This document shows, one piece after another, positions 33,860 through 42,500 of a stretch of DNA of 64,000 nt (positions are counted from its first letter, which is position 1; each line of letters begins with the position of its first letter). Origin of the DNA: Blastococcus colisei (GTDB lineage Bacteria > Actinomycetota > Actinomycetes > Mycobacteriales > Geodermatophilaceae). The translations under genes and the position numbers were made by a program. The stretch lies in contig NZ_VFQE01000001.1 of the NCBI RefSeq assembly GCF_006717095.1, positions 2,728,001 through 2,792,000 of the forward strand. Reading direction: 5' to 3'. The notes beneath the pieces are model-generated. The model was not told where the DNA came from. It saw nothing but the letters and a program-made list of their open reading frames with translations, and made no database searches.

Positions 33860-35490
33860 GGTGCGGCCTCCACGACCGCGCGGACCGGCAGGGACACGCT
33901 GAACTGCGCCCCCGGACCCGGACGCACGGTGACCGAACCACCGTTGCGGCGGACCGCCTGGGCGACGAGCGCCAGGCCGAGACCCCGCTCCGAACCCGGC
34001 GACGGCTTGTCGTCGGCGTCCTTGGTGGTCCATCCCCGCTCGAACACCCGCGGCACCTGGTGCTCGGCGACGCCCGGGCCGCTGTCCTCCACCCGGATCT
34101 CGAGGCAGTCGCTGTCGACCCAGGCGGCGAACTGCACCTCGCGCGGAGGTTCGCCGGCGAGCGCGGCGTCGATGGCGTTGTCCAGCAGGTTGCCGACGAT
34201 GGTCACCAGCTCGCCGCTGGGGATGCCGGTCGCCGCAACCGCGGTGCCGGGATCGATCTCGAGTCGCACCCCTCGTTCGTGTGCCGTCGCGGATTTGCCC
34301 AGCAGCAGCGCCGCGAGCACCGGTTCCTCGACGGCGTCGACCACGCGATCGGTCAGCCGCTGGGCCGACGCGAGTTCGGCGGTGGCGAACTCCACGGCAT
34401 CCTGTTCCCGGCCGAGCTCGATCAGGGACACCGTGGTGTGCAGCCGGTTGCCCGCCTCGTGGGCCTGAGCCCGCAGGGATTCGGCGAAGGCACGCACGCT
34501 GTCCAGCTCGCCGGTGAGTGCCTGGAGTTCGGTGTGGTCGCGAAGGGTCACCACGGCGCCGGCCGAGTTCCCCGAAGCACGGGCCGGCACCTGGTTGACC
34601 ACCAGCACCCGCCCGCCGCTCACGTGCACCTCGTCGACCGTCTGCTGCTGCCGCCACAACGTCTCCGTGAGATCCGCGGACAGGTTCAGCTCGCTGACGG
34701 GCCGGCCGCCTGGATCGGCGTCGAGGGACAGCAGGCGACGCGCCTCGTCGTTGACCAGCTGCACCCGCCGGTCCCCGTCGACGACCAGCAGCCCTTCGCG
34801 CACGGCATGCAGCACGGCCTGGTAGTAGTCGAGCATCCGCGCCAGCGCCGGCGCCCCCAGGCCGCGCGTCTGCCGCCGCAGCCGCCGGCTGATCAGCCAG
34901 CTGCCCGTGCTGCCCACAGCGAGGGTGACGAGCCCGACGCCGAGGATGCCGGGCAGCGACCGGGCGAGATCCGCCCCGATCGCGTCCAGCGTGATCCCCG
35001 CCGAGACGAGCCCGACGACCTCGCCGTCCGGCCCGAAGATCGGTCCCGTTGCCCGTACCGACGGCCCCAGGGTGCCCGCGTACGTCTCGGTGAAGGTCCG
35101 GCCGGCCAGCGCCGGCTGGATGGTGCCGATGAACGACCGGCCGATCTGCGACGGATCGGGGTGGGTGTAGCGCGTCCGGTCCGGAGCGAACACGGTGATG
35201 AACGACGTGCCGGTGTCGCTCCGCACCGCCTCCACGTACGGCTGCAGCACCTCGGTCGGGCGGGGGCCGGTCACGGCGTCGACGACCAGCGGCGAGTTGG
35301 TCAGCGCTCCCACGATCGCCCTCGCCTGCACCTCGGCGTCGTGCTGCGCCGTGCGTTGCGCGTTGACGTAGGCGACGGCCGTCGCCGTGAGGACGATGAC
35401 GGCGACCACCAGGCCCTGGAGCAGCAGCAGCTGGCGCGCCAGGCTGGTCGGCCTCGAGCGCCGCCGCAACGGGAGGTCAGGCCTGCGCAC
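33856..35490 (-). CDS. CitA/DcuS-type sensor histidine kinase
   Basis: 544 residues from the proposed GTG 35490, which has CACACT 6 bases upstream and no Shine-Dalgarno sequence, so it may be leaderless. TM1 is about 20-42 and an extracytoplasmic PAS-like sensor about 43-180 (TSFITVFAPDRTRYTHPDP). TM2 is about 181-201 and a cytoplasmic PAS about 215-320. The H-box has His344 in QAHEAGNRLHTT, then NLLDNAIDAAL, DSGPGV and GLGLAL of the ATPase domain. This architecture senses external citrate, malate, fumarate or tartrate. Together with the response regulator it forms the control system of the tct locus. Confidence 0.92.
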   Translation of the reverse strand: MRRPDLPLRRRSRPTSLARQLLLLQGLVVAVIVLTATAVAYVNAQRTAQHDAEVQARAIVGALTNSPLVVDAVTGPRPTEVLQPYVEAVRSDTGTSFITVFAPDRTRYTHPDPSQIGRSFIGTIQPALAGRTFTETYAGTLGPSVRATGPIFGPDGEVVGLVSAGITLDAIGADLARSLPGILGVGLVTLAVGSTGSWLISRRLRRQTRGLGAPALARMLDYYQAVLHAVREGLLVVDGDRRVQLVNDEARRLLSLDADPGGRPVSELNLSADLTETLWRQQQTVDEVHVSGGRVLVVNQVPARASGNSAGAVVTLRDHTELQALTGELDSVRAFAESLRAQAHEAGNRLHTTVSLIELGREQDAVEFATAELASAQRLTDRVVDAVEEPVLAALLLGKSATAHERGVRLEIDPGTAVAATGIPSGELVTIVGNLLDNAIDAALAGEPPREVQFAAWVDSDCLEIRVEDSGPGVAEHQVPRVFERGWTTKDADDKPSPGSERGLGLALVAQAVRRNGGSVTVRPGPGAQFSVSLPVRAVVEAAP

Positions 35491-35679
35491 GGCGCCAGTG
35501 TGCCCCGCACCGAGGCGACGAGGCTCACCTGGTCGTCGAGCTGGGGTCACGAATTGGACGAATCCGTCCCCGACGTCACACCAGGGGTCATCGTGAGCAT
35601 CGCCGTCCAGGCCTCCGCGGCCGGGCCCGGGTCACCGCGGCCCCTCACGGACGGCCCGTCGTCAGAGAGGTCGGAGGCC

Positions 35680-36265
35680 GTACGCATCATCGACATCCGC
35701 GAGAAGACCGTCCCCATCGAGGCGGACATGTCCAACGCGTTCACCAACTTCTCGAAGATGACCGTCAGCGTCCTTGCGCTCGTCACCGACGAGACCCGCG
35801 ACGGGAGACCCGTGGTCGGATACGGCTTCAACTCCGACGGGCGGTACGCGCAGGGCGGCCTGCTGCGGGAGCGGATCATCCCTCGGGTCCCGGAAGCTCC
35901 GCCCGGGAACCTGATCGGCGACCACGGGGACCGGGACCCGGAACTCATCTGGCGCGCTGCGATGACCAACGAGAAGTCCGGCGGCCATGGCGACCGGGGT
36001 GTTGCGATGGGTGTGCTGACATGGCGTCCTGGGACCTGGCCGCCAAGCTGGCCGGCGTCCCGCTGAACCGGTTGCTCAGCGAGCGGGCCCGTGACCCCCC
36101 GTACCCCGGCGCCCCCGCCGAGAAGGTCTGGGTCTACGCCACGGGTGGCTCCTACCACCCGGGCCGCGGGATCGAGGACGGCCACGTGCGCCTCCCCGAC
36201 GCACCGGCATCGGCCTCGAGCAGAAGGCGTCCCTCGCTCCGGTCCTCCGGGACGTCCTGGCCTGA
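35680..36265 (+). pseudogene. tarD: decayed D(-)-tartrate dehydratase (enolase superfamily)
   Basis: The N-terminal third matches D-tartrate dehydratase: IIDIREKTVPIEADMSNAF, FSKMTVSVLALVTD, GYGFNSDGRYAQGGLLRERI and MTNEKSGGHGDRGVAMGVL. Three lesions are visible. The expected first codon is GTA (35680-35682), not ATG or GTG. One base is missing near 36015, so MASWDLAAKLAGVPLNRLL continues in the next frame. After GGSYHPGRGIED the whole barrel with its catalytic residues is absent, and the sequence jumps to the C-terminal end (GHVRLPDAP, then GIGLEQKASLAPVLRDVLA before TGA 36263) with another frame change. The intact enzyme is about 390 residues and makes oxaloacetate from D-tartrate. Confidence 0.82.
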
Positions 36266-36326
36266 CCCCGCGCACCCCGAGGGCGGCCGTCGTCCTCGGG
36301 GCGTGCGCATCCGGGTAGGGGTCCGC

Positions 36327-36728
36327 TCAGCCGCTTCTTCCACCCGCGTCGGGCGCCCAGTCCGGTGCGAAGCCCCCCAGGTGCGGGTGGTACATCTCGT
36401 CGCCGGCGTGCTGGGTGAACTCCACCTTGAGGCGGCGCTCCTCGAGCTCGCAGACCCGGACGCACACGTCGACGATCCGGCGGGCCAGGAGTTCCCGCGT
36501 CGCGGCCGGCCGGCCGGCGCGGATGTCGCACATCACCAGTCCGGCCGGCTCCGGTTCGCCCGCACCGCACCGCCACACACCGCCGGGCCCGAGGTCGTGG
36601 ATCGAGACGGTGATGAACTCGGGTGGGACCTGCATGACCTCGGCGTAGACGGAACCGATCTGACTGGCCAGGTACCTCTTGGTGTCGATGTCCAGGCGGA
36701 GCGGGAGGTCGAGCTGCAGCGACGGCAC
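36327..36728 (-). CDS. tautomerase superfamily protein
   Basis: 133 residues from GTG 36728, with AAAGGAG 6 bases upstream. After removal of the initiator the N-terminus is Pro-1 (PSLQLDLPLRL), the catalytic base of the 4-oxalocrotonate tautomerase superfamily. The two beta-alpha-beta units are visible (IGSVYAEVMQVPPEFITVSI, RELLARRIVDVC). Length suggests the fused-repeat group that includes malonate semialdehyde decarboxylase and cis-CaaD; the reaction is not known. It converges on the tartrate dehydratase remnant (61 bp apart) and may have belonged to the same catabolic pathway. Confidence 0.82.
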   Translation of the reverse strand: MPSLQLDLPLRLDIDTKRYLASQIGSVYAEVMQVPPEFITVSIHDLGPGGVWRCGAGEPEPAGLVMCDIRAGRPAATRELLARRIVDVCVRVCELEERRLKVEFTQHAGDEMYHPHLGGFAPDWAPDAGGRSG

Positions 36729-36816
36729 GCCGTCTCCTTTCCCGGTCGAGGAGGGCACTACCCGGGCGGCGAAGCCGGCCCCGGCAGCGGCGGGTGGACG
36801 AGCACCCGGTCGACGG

Positions 36817-37452
36817 TCATCCGCGCCCGCTCAGGGCCAGGCGGGCCCCGAAGCCGACCAGCATCACGCCGGTCACCGCGTCGATCGCGCGAACGGTGGC
36901 CGGCCGGCGCAGCCAGCGTCCGGCCAGCGTGGCCAGGCTGATCAGCAGGGTGAACCAGACGATCGACAGCACCGCGTGCACCCCGGCGAGCAGCAGGCCC
37001 ACCAGGAGCGGATCGCTACCCGACGGCAGGAACTGCGGGAGCAGCGCGACGTAGAAGACACCGACCTTGGGGTTGAGCAGGTTGGCGGCCAGACCCGTGC
37101 GCGCCGCCCGCCACACCGATGTCGGGACGGCGCCGGTCGCGGGCGCAGTCTCGGCCGCACCGCCCAGGGCCCGGACCAGCAGGCGCACGCCGAACCACAC
37201 CAGGTAGGCAGCGCCGGCGTAGCGCAGGACGTCGTATGCGACCTCGGAGGCGATGAGCAGCGCGGAGATCCCGGCCGCCGCGGCGGCTCCCCACACGAAC
37301 AGACCGGCCACGATGCCGGCCGAGGTCGCGGCCGCCTCCCGGCGGCTGCGCGTGAGCGCCGCCCGGAGGACCAGCGCGGTGTCCAGTCCGGGCGTGACCG
37401 TCAGGACGGCGGCCACGACCGCGAAGGTGAGAACGGCGGCCTCCAGAGTCAC
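36817..37452 (-). CDS. LysE/RhtB family amino-acid exporter
   Basis: 211 residues from GTG 37452 with six hydrophobic segments. The LysE signature is PGLDTALVLRAALTRSRREA and the mid-loop GLAANLLNPKVGVFYVALLP is diagnostic. Members export lysine, threonine, homoserine or other amino acids. The gene is divergent from malQ (138-bp gap) and 88 bp downstream on the same strand lies the tautomerase gene, with no obvious functional tie. Confidence 0.93.
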   Translation of the reverse strand: MTLEAAVLTFAVVAAVLTVTPGLDTALVLRAALTRSRREAAATSAGIVAGLFVWGAAAAAGISALLIASEVAYDVLRYAGAAYLVWFGVRLLVRALGGAAETAPATGAVPTSVWRAARTGLAANLLNPKVGVFYVALLPQFLPSGSDPLLVGLLLAGVHAVLSIVWFTLLISLATLAGRWLRRPATVRAIDAVTGVMLVGFGARLALSGRG

Positions 37453-37590
37453 GTCGCCATCATCGCGGCACGGCGCGGGAACCGGCGATGCACCACTGGA
37501 CCCGGACTCGACCAGCCTTGGTCCGGGACGAGACGCCGGCTCATGCCGCTCTGCGCTGCGGCGGCCCCGCCGTCCGGTGAGGATCAGCCG

Positions 37591-39441
37591 GTGACTTCGA
37601 CACCGACCACCGACGAGTGGGGCATCGACGCCGGCTGGCTGGACGCACTGGACGAGGAGCACGAGGTCGCCCAGGCCACCATCGACCAGCTGCGCGAGGT
37701 GATCGGGCAGCCGCCGGCCGACCTGGAGGAGCGGGCACCGATCGTCGCGCGCCCCGGTGACGCGCTGGAGGTCGACCGGGCCGATGTCGTCTGCGAGGAC
37801 GGCGAGGTGCGCTCCATCGACGGCGAGCTGCCCGCCGACTTCCCGCTCGGCTACCACTGGCTCTCCTCGCCCGAGGGTCGCCGTCGCCGGCTGATCGTCT
37901 CCCCCGGCCGGTGCTGGCTGCCCGAGGACCGCGCCTGGGGCTGGGCGGTCCAGCTCTACGCGGCCCGCAGCCGGGACAGCTGGGGCATCGGGGACCTCGC
38001 CGACCTGCGCGCCCTGCGACGGATGGCCGCCGACCAGGGCGCCAGCTTCCTGCTCATCAATCCGCTGCACGCCGTCGCCCCCACCCCCGGGCAGGAAGCC
38101 AGCCCCTACCTGCCGGCCACCCGGCGGTTCCGCAACCCGCTCTACCTGCGGGTGGCCGAGGTGCCCGGCGCCGAGAACGTCGACCTCGAGGAGGACGCCG
38201 GCCGGGCACTGTCGGACGGCTCGCTGATCGACCGGGACGCCATCTGGGCCCGCAAGCGCGAGGTCCTGATGCGGATCTTCTTCGCCCACGGCGGCGGCGA
38301 GGCGTTCGCCCGCTGGCGCGAGGAACAGGGCCAGACCCTGCAGGACTGGGCGACCTGGGCGGCCATCGTCGAGGAGCACGGCGGCGAATGGCACACCTGG
38401 CCTGCCGAGCTGCGCCGTCCCGAGAGCCCCGAGCTGGCGGCGTACGTCGAGCAGCACGGTGCCGTCGTGGGCTTCCACGCATGGCTGCAGTGGGCGCTGG
38501 ACCTGCAGTTCACCGCGGCGACGGGCGACATGACGGTGATCCAGGACCTGCCGATCGGCTTCGCCGGCGGCGGCGCCGACGCCTGGGCGTGGCAGGACGT
38601 GCTGGCCGAGGGCGTGAGCGTGGGCGCCCCGCCGGACGCCTTCAACAGCCAGGGGCAGGACTGGGGCTCGCCGCCGCTGATCCCGTGGCGGCTGCGCGAC
38701 GCCGACTACGAGCCGTTCATCCAGTCCATCCGGGCCACCATGGCCGGGGCCGGGGGCTTGCGGATCGACCACGTGATGGGGCTGTTCCGGCTGTGGTGGG
38801 TGCCCTCGGGAGGCACAGCCGCCGACGGCGCATACGTCCGCTATCCGGCCGAGGACCTGCTGGACATCGTCGCGCTGGAGAGCTCCCGGGCGCAGGCGCT
38901 CGTCGTCGGCGAGGACCTCGGCACCGTCGAGGACGGCGTCCGCGAGGCCATGGCAGAGCACGGCGTCCTCTCCTACCGCCTGCTCTGGTTCGAGGACGAC
39001 GCCCCCGCGGAGTGGCCCGCCGACGCGATGGCGGCCATCACCACGCACGACCTCCCGACCGTGACCGGCCTCTGGACCGGGGAGGACGTGGAGGAACAGC
39101 GGGAGCACGGCACCGGGACCGAGGAAGAGCTCCAGCGCGGCCGGACGGCGCTGCTCGAGCACCTGCCGGGCCTCGCGGAGGGAGCGCCGGTCGAGAAGGC
39201 GGTGACGCGCGCTCACGAGCTCCTGGCCACCGCGCCCTCGAAGCTGCTGTCCGCCACCCTCGACGACGCGGTGGGTGAGCTCCGCCGACCGAACATGCCG
39301 GGCACGGTCGACCGGCCGAACTGGTCGCTGCCGCTCCCGGTCCTCGTCGAGGACCTGCCCGGCCACCCGCTGCTGCAGGAGGTCGCGGCCACCCTGGCCG
39401 CCGGCACGGCGAACGACCGGAGGCCGGCCCCCGGGGAGTGA
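37591..39441 (+). CDS. malQ: 4-alpha-glucanotransferase (amylomaltase)
   Basis: 616 residues from GTG 37591, with GTGAGGA about 7 bases upstream. GH77 motifs: GGLRIDHVMGLFRLWW (catalytic Asp), VVGEDLGTVED (Glu) and ITTHDLPTVTG (Asp). The 120-residue N-terminal extension with a beta-sandwich-like segment is usual in actinobacterial MalQ, and SWGIGDLADLR marks the start of the barrel. It disproportionates maltooligosaccharides in the cytoplasm. The GH13 enzyme at 24756 may share substrates. A strong terminator follows the stop. Confidence 0.95.
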   Translation: MTSTPTTDEWGIDAGWLDALDEEHEVAQATIDQLREVIGQPPADLEERAPIVARPGDALEVDRADVVCEDGEVRSIDGELPADFPLGYHWLSSPEGRRRRLIVSPGRCWLPEDRAWGWAVQLYAARSRDSWGIGDLADLRALRRMAADQGASFLLINPLHAVAPTPGQEASPYLPATRRFRNPLYLRVAEVPGAENVDLEEDAGRALSDGSLIDRDAIWARKREVLMRIFFAHGGGEAFARWREEQGQTLQDWATWAAIVEEHGGEWHTWPAELRRPESPELAAYVEQHGAVVGFHAWLQWALDLQFTAATGDMTVIQDLPIGFAGGGADAWAWQDVLAEGVSVGAPPDAFNSQGQDWGSPPLIPWRLRDADYEPFIQSIRATMAGAGGLRIDHVMGLFRLWWVPSGGTAADGAYVRYPAEDLLDIVALESSRAQALVVGEDLGTVEDGVREAMAEHGVLSYRLLWFEDDAPAEWPADAMAAITTHDLPTVTGLWTGEDVEEQREHGTGTEEELQRGRTALLEHLPGLAEGAPVEKAVTRAHELLATAPSKLLSATLDDAVGELRRPNMPGTVDRPNWSLPLPVLVEDLPGHPLLQEVAATLAAGTANDRRPAPGE

Positions 39442-39470
39442 GGACCGGCCTCCGGCCGCGGTGCTCGCCA

Positions 39471-39504
39471 GGTGCCGACCGACCGTTCCCGGTCGGTCGG
39501 CACC
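39471..39504. terminator. bidirectional terminator between malQ and the nuclease gene
   Basis: GGTGCCGACCGACC (39471-39484) and GGTCGGTCGGCACC (39491-39504) form a perfect 14-bp stem with the loop GTTCCC between two convergent genes. Confidence 0.8.
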
Positions 39505-39510
39505 GCCTGC

Positions 39511-42500
39511 TCAGTTGCCGAACCAGCCCCGGAGCAGCTTGCCGAACACCTCCTGGAACCAGCTCAGGAGCTGGCCCACGGCCCCGCCGTTGCCGGACCA
39601 GCCGCTGCCCGGCTGCTCAGGTGCGGTGATCTCCACCTGGACCGTCGCCGTGCGGTCGGAGTCCGACCCGGTGGCCACGATCTCCGCCGACCCGGCCTCG
39701 ACCCCGCGAGGGATGCGGACCCGCAGCGAACCGGCGCCGTCGGCGTCGGTGCGCACCCGGCCCAGTCGGTCGCCGTCGAGCGTCACCACGACCCGCTCGG
39801 ACGGTCCGAAGCCGGTGACCGAGACCGTCACCCGGTCGCGGGCCGCGAACGTCGTCGGAGACACCGTCACGCCGGTGACCGGGGCCGGCTCCTCGGCCTC
39901 CCCGACGGTGACCCGGTCGACGTAGTTCGCCGGGTCCAGCGCCGGGTTCTCCTCCAGGTAGGCCTGGAAGGAGTCGAAGTCGATCAGACCCGTCCCCTCC
40001 GTGGTGCCCTCGGCGAAGGCGGTGAAGTTGTCACCGCCGGCGGCCAGGAAGCTGTTGGTGGCCACCCGGTAGGTGGCACCGAGGTCGATCGGCTCGCCCG
40101 AGATCCGGATGCTGTCGACGATGATGCGCTCACCCGCGGGCGCCGCCGGGTCGTAGGACCAGGTCAGCTCCTCGGACGTGCCCAGCGCCAGGAAGGGACG
40201 CGAGCTGCCCTCGGGCTGCCACTGCTGCTCGAGCACCTGCACCAGCTGGGCGCCGGTCAGCGAGGTGACGACCAGGTCGTTGGCGAACGGGGTGACCGCG
40301 TTGGCCTCCGCCAGCGTGATCTGCCCGTCGTCCCCGTGGAGCAGGTCGGCGCGCAGGCCACCGGGATTGACCAGCCCGAGGTCGGCGGGCTCGATGGCGC
40401 TGAGCTCCGACCCGTAGACGTAGCTGTCCGCGACGAGCCCACCGAGAGCCGAGTACGACCCACGGTCCTCGGTCCCGTCGGCGGTGAAGGCCCGCGTGAT
40501 GTCGGCCGTCACCGAACCGATCACCTCGCTGCCGACCGCCTCGGCGAAGGCCTGCGCCGCCGCCACGGTCGCGGCGACCTCGGCGACGCGCGGGTACGCG
40601 GCGACGAGCTCCTCCTCGGTCCGCTCGGTGAGCGGGAGGTTCTCCACCGTGAAGGCGGTGACCTCGTCGGTGGCCTCCTCGTAGGTGAGGGCGATCCGAC
40701 CGAGCGCCATGGCGTACGAGCCGGTCTGGATCACCGGACGAACGCCCTCACCGCCCGGGACCGGGGCCTCCCACGCGTAGCTCTGGTGCGTGTGCCCGGT
40801 GAAGATCGCGTCCACCTCGGCGTCCACGCCGTTGACGATCGCGGCGAACGCGGTGTCCGCGGCGAGCTGCTCCTCCAGCGAGTCGCTCGCCGGCGCGCCC
40901 TCGTGGGCGAGCAGGACGATGACGTCGGCCTCGTCCCCGGCCCCGTCGGTGAGCTCGGCGACCACCCGGTCGGTGGCCTCCACCGGGTCCCCGAAGGTGA
41001 TGCCCTCGATGCCCGCCGGCGAGACCAGCGAGCTGGTCTCCTGGGTGACCACGCCGATGACCGCGACCGTCACGCCCGCGGCGTCCAGCAGGGCGTACTC
41101 CGGAAGCGCCGCCGTCCCGTCCGCGCCGTAGACATTGGCACCGAGGTAGGGGAAGTCGGCCAGGCCGCTCTCCCCGTCCACACCGACCCGGTCGATCAGA
41201 TCGGCGAACCCGCGGTCGAACTCGTGGTTGCCGACCGCCGAGGCCTGCAGCCCCATCTCGTTCAGCACCTCGAGCGTCGGCACGTCCTGCTGCACCGAGG
41301 ACACGAACGGCGAGGCGCCGATGTTGTCACCCGCCGACAGCAGCAGCGTCGCATCGACGTCGTCCCGGGCCCGCTGCTCCTCCACCGTGCCCGCGAGAGC
41401 GACGGCCCCCTCCGCCGGCGGGCGGGTGGTGTCGCCCGCGGACAGCCGACCGTGGAAGTCGTTGATCCCGAGCAGCTGCAGCTCCGTGATGCCGTCGTCA
41501 TCTCCGCCGTCGGTACCGCCGCCGGTGCCCGTCCCGCTCAGGTCGAGGCCGACCAGGATCGGGTCGTGGTCGCTGGACCGGAACGGGTCAGAGGCGTAGA
41601 GCCCCGGGGCGCCGTTGTACTGGTAGGCGAAGGACTCGACCGAGTTGATGTTCCAATGCGCGACGTCGGTCACCTTGGCGGTCAGGCCGTCGGTGGCCAT
41701 CGCGTGGTCGAGCGAGCCGGACTCGTCGTCGAAGACGTAGCTGTAGCGGCCCTCGTCGAACTGCGTGCCGAGGTCGATGAGACCGGCGTCCCGGAGCACC
41801 TGGATCGGGTCCTCCTGGCTGTAGGCGTTGAGGTCGCCCAGCACCATCACGTCGTCGTCCCCGGTGCTCGCCCGGAGGTCCTCGACGAAGCCGGCCAGCG
41901 CCTCGGCCTGGCCGATGCGGTCGGGATTCGAGGCGCCCTGCCCGTCGCCCTGATCGGCGTTGGCACCGTCACCGCTGCCCTTGGACTTGAAGTGGTTGGC
42001 GATGACGGTGAACTGGTCGCCCTGCGCCTCGAAGGTCTGGGCGATGGGCTCGCGGGCGTTGTCGAAGTTCGCCTCGTCGACCAGTCCGACCGAGTCGCCG
42101 ACCGGGGTCACGGCGGCGGGCTGGTAGATGATTGCGTTCCGGATGACATCGCGGTCGACCGCGAGGAGCTCGTCGGGAAAGGCGGTGAAGGCCCACTTCT
42201 CCGTGCCCGCAGCCTCGTTCAGCCGGCGCACGAGGTCCGCGACGGCCTGGTCGGGGCTGCTGTCGCCGAAGGCGGTCGAGGCGGTGTCCTCGATCTCCAT
42301 CAGCGCCAGCACGTCGGCGTCCATCTCGTTGATGGCCGTGACGATCTTGGCGGCCTGCAGCTCGAACGCCTCGGGGGTCAGGGCACCGCGCGCGGTGTCG
42401 CTGTCGCCGAAGGTCAGGAAGTAGTTCAGCACGTTGAACGCGCCGACCTGGATGTCGCCGCCGACCTCGTCCGGCGCCGCCGGTCGGGTGTCCTGCGGCG

